A stretch of DNA of 64,000 bases from an uncultured Oscillospiraceae bacterium (GTDB lineage: Bacteria > Bacillota > Clostridia > Oscillospirales > Acutalibacteraceae). The stretch lies in contig URPR01000003.1 in NCBI GenBank assembly GCA_900549775.1, positions 1 through 64,000 of the forward strand. The letters run 5' to 3'. The notes beneath the pieces are model-generated. The model made no database searches. It saw only the letters and a list, made by a program, of their open reading frames with translations, and was not told the DNA's origin. The translations under genes were made by a program, and so were the position numbers. Shown here one piece after another: positions 59,692 through 64,000 of the stretch (positions are counted from its first letter, which is position 1; the number at the start of each line of letters is the position of its first letter).

Positions 59692-62331
59692 GTGAAATAT
59701 TATTTAAGTTCTGTTGAAGAAACTCTCAATTCACTAAGGACAAGCAAAGATGGACTTTCTGAAGATAACGCTAAAAAAAGACTTTTTTCAAATGGACCTA
59801 ACAAATTAGCTGAAAAAAAAGGTACTTCTACTCTTGCTAAATTTTTAAAGCAACTCTCAGACCCTATGATAATTGTGTTGATATTTGCTGCCATAATCTC
59901 AGCTGGAATCTCAATCTATTCAAAAGAATCTTTTACTGATTTTTTTATTATAGCGTTTGTAGTAGCGGTAAACGCAGCGCTTGGTGTGTACCAAGAAAAT
60001 AAAGCTGAAAAAGCAATAAGCGCCCTAAATGAAATGTCACCTTCTTTTTCTAAAGTCGTAAGAGATGGCCAAGTTATGTCTTTAAAAAGTGAAAACCTAG
60101 TAGTTGGAGACATCGTGATATTGGAAGCCGGCGATGCCGTTCCAGCTGATGTCAGAATAATAGAAAGTCACAACTTAAAAGTTGAGGAATCTGCACTTAC
60201 CGGTGAATCTTTGCCAATTGATAAAATTTCAGAAAAACTTTGCAACAATAGCGAGAATGAAATTGCTTTAAGCGAGCGTAAAAACATGGCATATATGGGT
60301 TGCAATGTCGTTTACGGTCGAGGCAAAGCAGTAGTCGTAAAGACCGGCATGGCCACTGAAATGGGAAAAATCGCAACATTTATAGACAGTGCTTCTGAAA
60401 ATAAAACACCACTTCAAATAAAATTAACTCAGTTAAGCAAAATCCTGAGTTTCGCTGTCATAGGTATATGCTCATTTATTTTTGCTTTCAGAATTTTAAT
60501 AACAAAAGATTTTACTCTTCCCAGTGTAATAAATACATTTATGATAGCAATAAGCCTGGCTGTCGCCGCCATACCTGAGGGTTTGGCAACTGTTGTCACT
60601 ATCCAGCTGGCCATTGGCATGACAAAAATGGCTAAACATAACGCTATTGTTAGAAAATTAACTGCCGTGGAAACTTTAGGGTGTACTCAAATAATATGCT
60701 CTGATAAAACCGGAACCCTCACTCAAAACAAAATGACAGTGGTAAAAACTTTTTGCGATAATGAAAAATTATTTTCTTCGGCTCTGGCACTATGTAACGA
60801 TGCAAGCATCGAAAATATAGATAAACCTAGCGGTGACCCTACCGAAATTGCTTTATTAAATTACGCTAAAGATTTTCATTCAATAGATAAATTGAAAACG
60901 GATTTCCCTCGAGTAAATGAAGCGCCTTTTAGTTCTGAAAGGAAAATGATGTCCACTATACATTCAAGTGACAATAAATTTGTACAGTTCACTAAAGGTG
61001 CCCCAGATGTTGTTTTAAATTATTGCACAAAGTTCATTGAAAACGGTAAAGTCTTAAGCTTGACTGAACAAAAAAGAAACGAAATACTAAATGAAAATAA
61101 TGTTATGGCGTCAAATGCGCTTAGAGTCTTAGCTGCTGGATGTAAATATTATGATAGTTCACCTACGTTTACCGAAAGTAAAGAAATAGAAAACGAACTG
61201 ATATTTCTCGGGCTTTGCGGCATGATAGACCCCGTACGAGAAGAAGCTATAGATGCCGTAAAAGAATGTAAATCTGCCGGTATTAGACCCATAATGATAA
61301 CAGGAGATTACAAGGATACTGCCGCTACCATCGCAAAAGAACTAGGCATCATAAAACATAATTCCGAAGTTATCACAGCATGTGAGCTTGATAAATTTAG
61401 CGAAAAAGAATTGCCTAAAGTTTTAGAAAGATATTCCGTTTACGCAAGGGTGCAGCCCGAACATAAAGTAAAAATCGTCAAAGCTTTTAAAAGTTTAGGT
61501 AAAGTGGTCGCCATGACCGGAGATGGCGTAAATGATGCCCCATCGCTCAAAATCGCAGATATCGGCATAGGCATGGGTATTACCGGAACAGATGTCACGA
61601 AAAGCGTTGCTGATATGGTCTTAGCAGATGACAATTTTGCTACCATAGTAACAGCCGTTAAAGAAGGAAGACGCATATACAGCAATATACAAAAGTCCAT
61701 ACAATTCCTGATTTCATCTAATATAAGCGAAGTTTTGTCTATATTTATAGCTACGGTTCTAAATTTTTCTATATTGTCCCCCATCCATATACTTTGGATA
61801 AACTTAATAACCGACACCTTCCCTGCTCTGTCACTTGGCATGGAAAAGGAAGAAAGTAATTTAATGAAAAGTAAACCCAGACCTGCAAACGAAGGTATCT
61901 TCGCTAACGGGTTAAGCTTCGATATAACCTATCAAGGAATTTTGATTTCTATTATAGCATTAGCTTCATATTTTATAGGTCACTACTTAGAAACTAAAAC
62001 TTGGACAATAACCAACAGTTCTCATGGCACAACTATGGCTTTTTTGACTATGTCCCTTTCTGAAATATTTCATTCTTTAAATTTGCGCTCTTCAAGGCAG
62101 TCTATATTTAAACTTAAAAGCCACAATTTGTACTTATGGGCTACCATTATCATTTCATTTGTTTTAACCAACTTGGTCATATATGTTCCATTCCTTGCAA
62201 GTATGTTCGAAATTGAGTCTATTGATTTCATCGAGTATTCCGTTGCTATCTTATTATCTGTATCCGTTATACCTGCAGTAGAGCTTGTAAAATTGCTGCA
62301 TAGGAAACACAAAAGCACTCATACACCTTAA
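59692..62331 (+). CDS. P-type calcium-transporting ATPase
   Basis: 879 residues, P2A-like. Actuator LTGESLPI near 165, phosphorylation loop DKTGTLTQNKM with Asp near 335, nucleotide site (FTKGAPD near 438) and MTGDGVNDAPSLKIADIGIGMG near 604. Ca-type membrane features: PEGLATVVTIQLAIGMTKMA in TM4 and LWINLITDTFPALSLGMEKEE in TM6, with Asn and Asp ligands. Expected to export Ca2+ (possibly Mn2+) from the cytosol. GTG start at 59692 with AAAGGATGA upstream, held in the hairpin at 59633-59690. Follows the zinc operon but probably has separate expression. Confidence 0.92.
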   Translation: MKYYLSSVEETLNSLRTSKDGLSEDNAKKRLFSNGPNKLAEKKGTSTLAKFLKQLSDPMIIVLIFAAIISAGISIYSKESFTDFFIIAFVVAVNAALGVYQENKAEKAISALNEMSPSFSKVVRDGQVMSLKSENLVVGDIVILEAGDAVPADVRIIESHNLKVEESALTGESLPIDKISEKLCNNSENEIALSERKNMAYMGCNVVYGRGKAVVVKTGMATEMGKIATFIDSASENKTPLQIKLTQLSKILSFAVIGICSFIFAFRILITKDFTLPSVINTFMIAISLAVAAIPEGLATVVTIQLAIGMTKMAKHNAIVRKLTAVETLGCTQIICSDKTGTLTQNKMTVVKTFCDNEKLFSSALALCNDASIENIDKPSGDPTEIALLNYAKDFHSIDKLKTDFPRVNEAPFSSERKMMSTIHSSDNKFVQFTKGAPDVVLNYCTKFIENGKVLSLTEQKRNEILNENNVMASNALRVLAAGCKYYDSSPTFTESKEIENELIFLGLCGMIDPVREEAIDAVKECKSAGIRPIMITGDYKDTAATIAKELGIIKHNSEVITACELDKFSEKELPKVLERYSVYARVQPEHKVKIVKAFKSLGKVVAMTGDGVNDAPSLKIADIGIGMGITGTDVTKSVADMVLADDNFATIVTAVKEGRRIYSNIQKSIQFLISSNISEVLSIFIATVLNFSILSPIHILWINLITDTFPALSLGMEKEESNLMKSKPRPANEGIFANGLSFDITYQGILISIIALASYFIGHYLETKTWTITNSSHGTTMAFLTMSLSEIFHSLNLRSSRQSIFKLKSHNLYLWATIIISFVLTNLVIYVPFLASMFEIESIDFIEYSVAILLSVSVIPAVELVKLLHRKHKSTHTP

Positions 62332-62343
62332 TTATTCAAAGTT

Positions 62344-62373
62344 AAAAAGGCAAGAAAATTTTCTTGCCTTTTT
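62344..62373. terminator. Bidirectional terminator
   Basis: AAAAAGGCAAGAA (62344-62356), loop AATT, TTCTTGCCTTTTT (62361-62373): 13 bp perfect, serving the ATPase gene and the convergent PASTA gene. Confidence 0.92.
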
Positions 62374-62375
62374 CA

Positions 62376-63020
62376 TTAGTCATTAGAAACAGTCTCTCTA
62401 TTTATAAGTACTTCAACTTCTGCACCATAAGTTAAATATTCTCCACTGTTTAAGCCTTCATATCCTATAATTACTTCTTTAGGAAAATTTTCATTGTAAG
62501 ATTCTTTAACCTTCACCTTAAAGCCATCCTTGCTCAACCGATTCGCTGCTTGAAATAAAGTTAAACCTTTTATTTCGGGTAAAACTCTTTGGCTTTTTCC
62601 AATGCTTACGCTTACTACCACAGGGCTGCCTCTAGATACAGTAGTGCCTTTTTCCGGCAACTGCGATATTATGTTCCCCTCTTTTACATCATCGTTTACT
62701 TTCCTCTCCGATACATAAATTCGCAACTCTTTAGTGTCTGAAAATACTCTTTTAGCTTCTTCAAGCTCTGTGTCTATCAAATTTGGTACCACGATTTCAG
62801 AAGCATCCACATTAAAAACTTTTATTTCATCGTTGCTGTCTTCTTCGTCATAGTCAAAAAAACCACTAGATTTAAGGGCAACCACCGAAAGGATAAATAT
62901 TAAAAAAACTACAATAGTCGAAAATAAAATACAATAATTGTTTTTACGTACCGACTTTAGATTTTTTTGTTTTTTTTTATTTTTTCTTCGAAAGTGCAGC
63001 TTGCAAAAAAAGCTATTCAT
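62376..63020 (-). CDS. Membrane-anchored PASTA-domain protein
   Basis: 214 residues. A very basic cytosolic N-terminus (KKKQKNLKSVRKNN, about 1-28), one membrane helix at about 29-50, an acidic linker (YDEEDSNDEI) and two to three PASTA domains: VVPNLIDTELEEAKRVF, then VLPEIKGLTLFQAANRLSKDGF and a third partial unit. Such domains bind peptidoglycan or beta-lactams. A PASTA Ser/Thr kinase would have a kinase domain before the helix; here none is present, so this is a stand-alone sensor/anchor. The start ATG lies at 63020. Confidence 0.8.
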   Translation of the reverse strand: MNSFFCKLHFRRKNKKKQKNLKSVRKNNYCILFSTIVVFLIFILSVVALKSSGFFDYDEEDSNDEIKVFNVDASEIVVPNLIDTELEEAKRVFSDTKELRIYVSERKVNDDVKEGNIISQLPEKGTTVSRGSPVVVSVSIGKSQRVLPEIKGLTLFQAANRLSKDGFKVKVKESYNENFPKEVIIGYEGLNSGEYLTYGAEVEVLINRETVSND

Positions 63021-63038
63021 TAAAGCTATGCCTCGCTT

Positions 63039-63620
63039 TTACAGTTCTTCAACAACCCGTTTATATTCGTCGTAAGATATCGTTTTATTAAGCACTTTAA
63101 TTAATGCATTCTGAGACAGATTTTCCGGTAAATTAAGCTTCTTTAACAGTTTTTTTCTTTTATCTGAACTGTTATCCCTCCCGGAAAGCCCGTCTTCATA
63201 AAAGTCCATCTTCGTTATTTCTTTTATATTATTTGTTTTTTCTTCCTTTTTTAAACTCACCTTATTTATAGCATCTAAAATTATTTTATCGTCTACCCCC
63301 TCTACCCCCAGTTTTCGCTCCTTTGAATAAGTTTTTTTCCTCTTTTCCTTTCCTATTATGTCCGGTATGTACGCATGTTTTATTTTACCTTGCGGAATAA
63401 TTCCATTTAAATAATTTCTTATCATAAACCCGGCGTGGTCGCTGTCCGTTAAAATCAGCACACCATTTTTATCGGCCAGTTTTTTTATCATCTGAATCTT
63501 TTCTTTATTCTTGAATATATTAAATCCACCAACATCTATAATTAAAGCATCTAAAATTTGTGAAAGTTTAATTTTATCATATTTGCCTTCTACTATCACA
63601 ACTTCTTTTAGTTTTAACAT
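63039..63620 (-). CDS. Toprim/DUF4093 protein, ribonuclease M5-like
   Basis: 193 residues. N-terminal Toprim domain: VVIVEGKYDKIKLSQI (Glu near residue 11) and ILTDSDHAGFMIRN (Asp-x-Asp near 57); C-terminal DUF4093 region. RNase M5 (RnmV) matures 5S rRNA in Firmicutes; this is the clostridial relative. The ATG at 63620 is preceded by GAGGTG; an earlier GTG is inside that site. It is upstream of the PASTA gene by 18 bases. Confidence 0.85.
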   Translation of the reverse strand: MLKLKEVVIVEGKYDKIKLSQILDALIIDVGGFNIFKNKEKIQMIKKLADKNGVLILTDSDHAGFMIRNYLNGIIPQGKIKHAYIPDIIGKEKRKKTYSKERKLGVEGVDDKIILDAINKVSLKKEEKTNNIKEITKMDFYEDGLSGRDNSSDKRKKLLKKLNLPENLSQNALIKVLNKTISYDEYKRVVEEL

Positions 63621-63640
63621 TCTCACACCTCATCACAAAT

Positions 63641-63669
63641 AAAAACAACCTAAATTATAGGCTGTTTTT
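63641..63669 (-). terminator. Terminator between the unknown gene and DUF4093 gene
   Basis: On the minus strand AAAAACAGCCTA pairs with TAGGTTGTTTTT around a 5-base loop with one mismatch, followed by the U-run. It overlaps the last codons of the gene at 63650. Confidence 0.6.
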
Positions 63670-63982
63670 CATTATCTAAAAGCTTATCTAACATAACTTT
63701 TGCTTGTACATTGAAATATACACAATCTAAAAAAATAAAAATTCTCTCGTCTCTTGAAAAATTTTTTAAAATATTTGCTTCTAAGTCAACATTAACTGAC
63801 ATATTTCCAGATAAATTTTCCTTATAATTAGTTATGTTAACAGCTACACAGTCTTTGCTAAATAAATCTAAGCCATTTGTTTTTTCAAAAATATTTTTAA
63901 TATCTAAAAATACGGGCAAAAGGCACTCTTGAGTTTTAAATGATGGCTTTGTAGTACTTTTTTGCAAATTACATACATGCAC
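63650..63982 (-). CDS. Unknown 110-residue protein
   Basis: No family recognised. No signal peptide or membrane segment. The body is rich in beta-like segments (VNITNYKENLSGNMSVNVDLEA, then ERIFIFLDCVYFNVQAKVMLDKLL). The ATG at 63982 has GGTG five bases upstream and an in-frame TAA directly before it, so the start is well placed although it is 18 bases from the window edge. Its own terminator follows, so it is probably monocistronic or the last gene of an operon outside the window. Confidence 0.55.
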   Translation of the reverse strand: MHVCNLQKSTTKPSFKTQECLLPVFLDIKNIFEKTNGLDLFSKDCVAVNITNYKENLSGNMSVNVDLEANILKNFSRDERIFIFLDCVYFNVQAKVMLDKLLDNEKQPII

Positions 63983-64000
63983 ATTTACACCAAGTTTTTT

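Noticed and set aside
62376..63020. PASTA Ser/Thr kinase
   Set aside because: There is no kinase domain in frame on this strand; only the membrane helix and PASTA region are present.

Overview
The window is AT-rich DNA from a low-GC Gram-positive bacterium, most likely an anaerobic clostridium (Clostridia, perhaps Oscillospirales). The evidence is AGGAGG-type ribosome sites, many TTG starts, a CIRCE-controlled hrcA-grpE-dnaK-dnaJ operon, DivIC, a PASTA protein, an RNase M5-like DUF4093 toprim protein, a TSCPD protein and a GlpA/GlpB/DUF1667 module. Species assignment is not possible from the sequence alone. Several starts were moved from the longest open frame to the codon with a well-spaced Shine-Dalgarno sequence; each such case is explained.

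Layout. 0.3-4.3 kb: pgk-tpiA-gpmI-luxS (lower glycolysis plus S-ribosylhomocysteinase). 4.3-5.5 kb: a secreted papain-like C1A peptidase with Asp at the catalytic Asn position. 5.7-10.7 kb (+): a three-gene NHLM-type peptide export set (short HlyD-like protein, C39 peptidase/ABC exporter, second ABC permease). 10.7 kb: tRNA-Thr(CGT) and a bidirectional terminator. 23.1 to 10.9 kb (-): one about 12-kb operon read from a consensus promoter. It encodes a solute-binding lipoprotein, a full-length NHLM HlyD protein, two NHLM ABC transporters, fourteen Nif11-like leader peptides, a fifteenth short double-glycine peptide and an HExxH metallopeptidase. 23.4-27.9 kb: an oligopeptide-binding lipoprotein, a repeat-bearing secreted/membrane protein and a GLUG-like secreted protein. 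34.5 to 28.0 kb (-): heat-shock operon with prmA. 36.5 to 34.5 kb (-): TSCPD protein, rimP and a DnaC/DnaI-like loader, with a striking GC-rich cloverleaf-like element between the first two. 36.5-41.6 kb: surface polysaccharide genes. 41.6-48.4 kb: pncC-like gene, a truncated glmU, prs, pth, mfd. 56.9 to 48.4 kb (-): glycerol-3-phosphate uptake/oxidation genes, dacF, rluB, divIC, an S1 protein and an amidohydrolase. 57.1-59.6 kb: znuACB. 59.7-62.3 kb: Ca2+-type P-ATPase. To the end (-): PASTA, DUF4093 and one unknown gene.

The most interesting part is 5.7-23.1 kb. The precursors carry classical Nif11 leaders ending in AGG or SGG, and the C39 domains of the exporters are expected to cut there. 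I can find no modifying enzyme: no LanM/LanB/LanC, YcaO, radical SAM, nitrile hydratase or methyltransferase. The core peptides are almost free of Cys, and seven consecutive cores share a motif close to S-x-x-A-[TVI]-G-x-x-S followed by an N/D turn and a terminal I/M. Several are alternating polar/hydrophobic strands. This looks like a family of secreted, beta-strand-forming peptides (possibly assembling) rather than a lanthipeptide or proteusin pathway. A metallopeptidase translationally coupled to the last peptide and a substrate-binding lipoprotein as the first gene are unusual partners.
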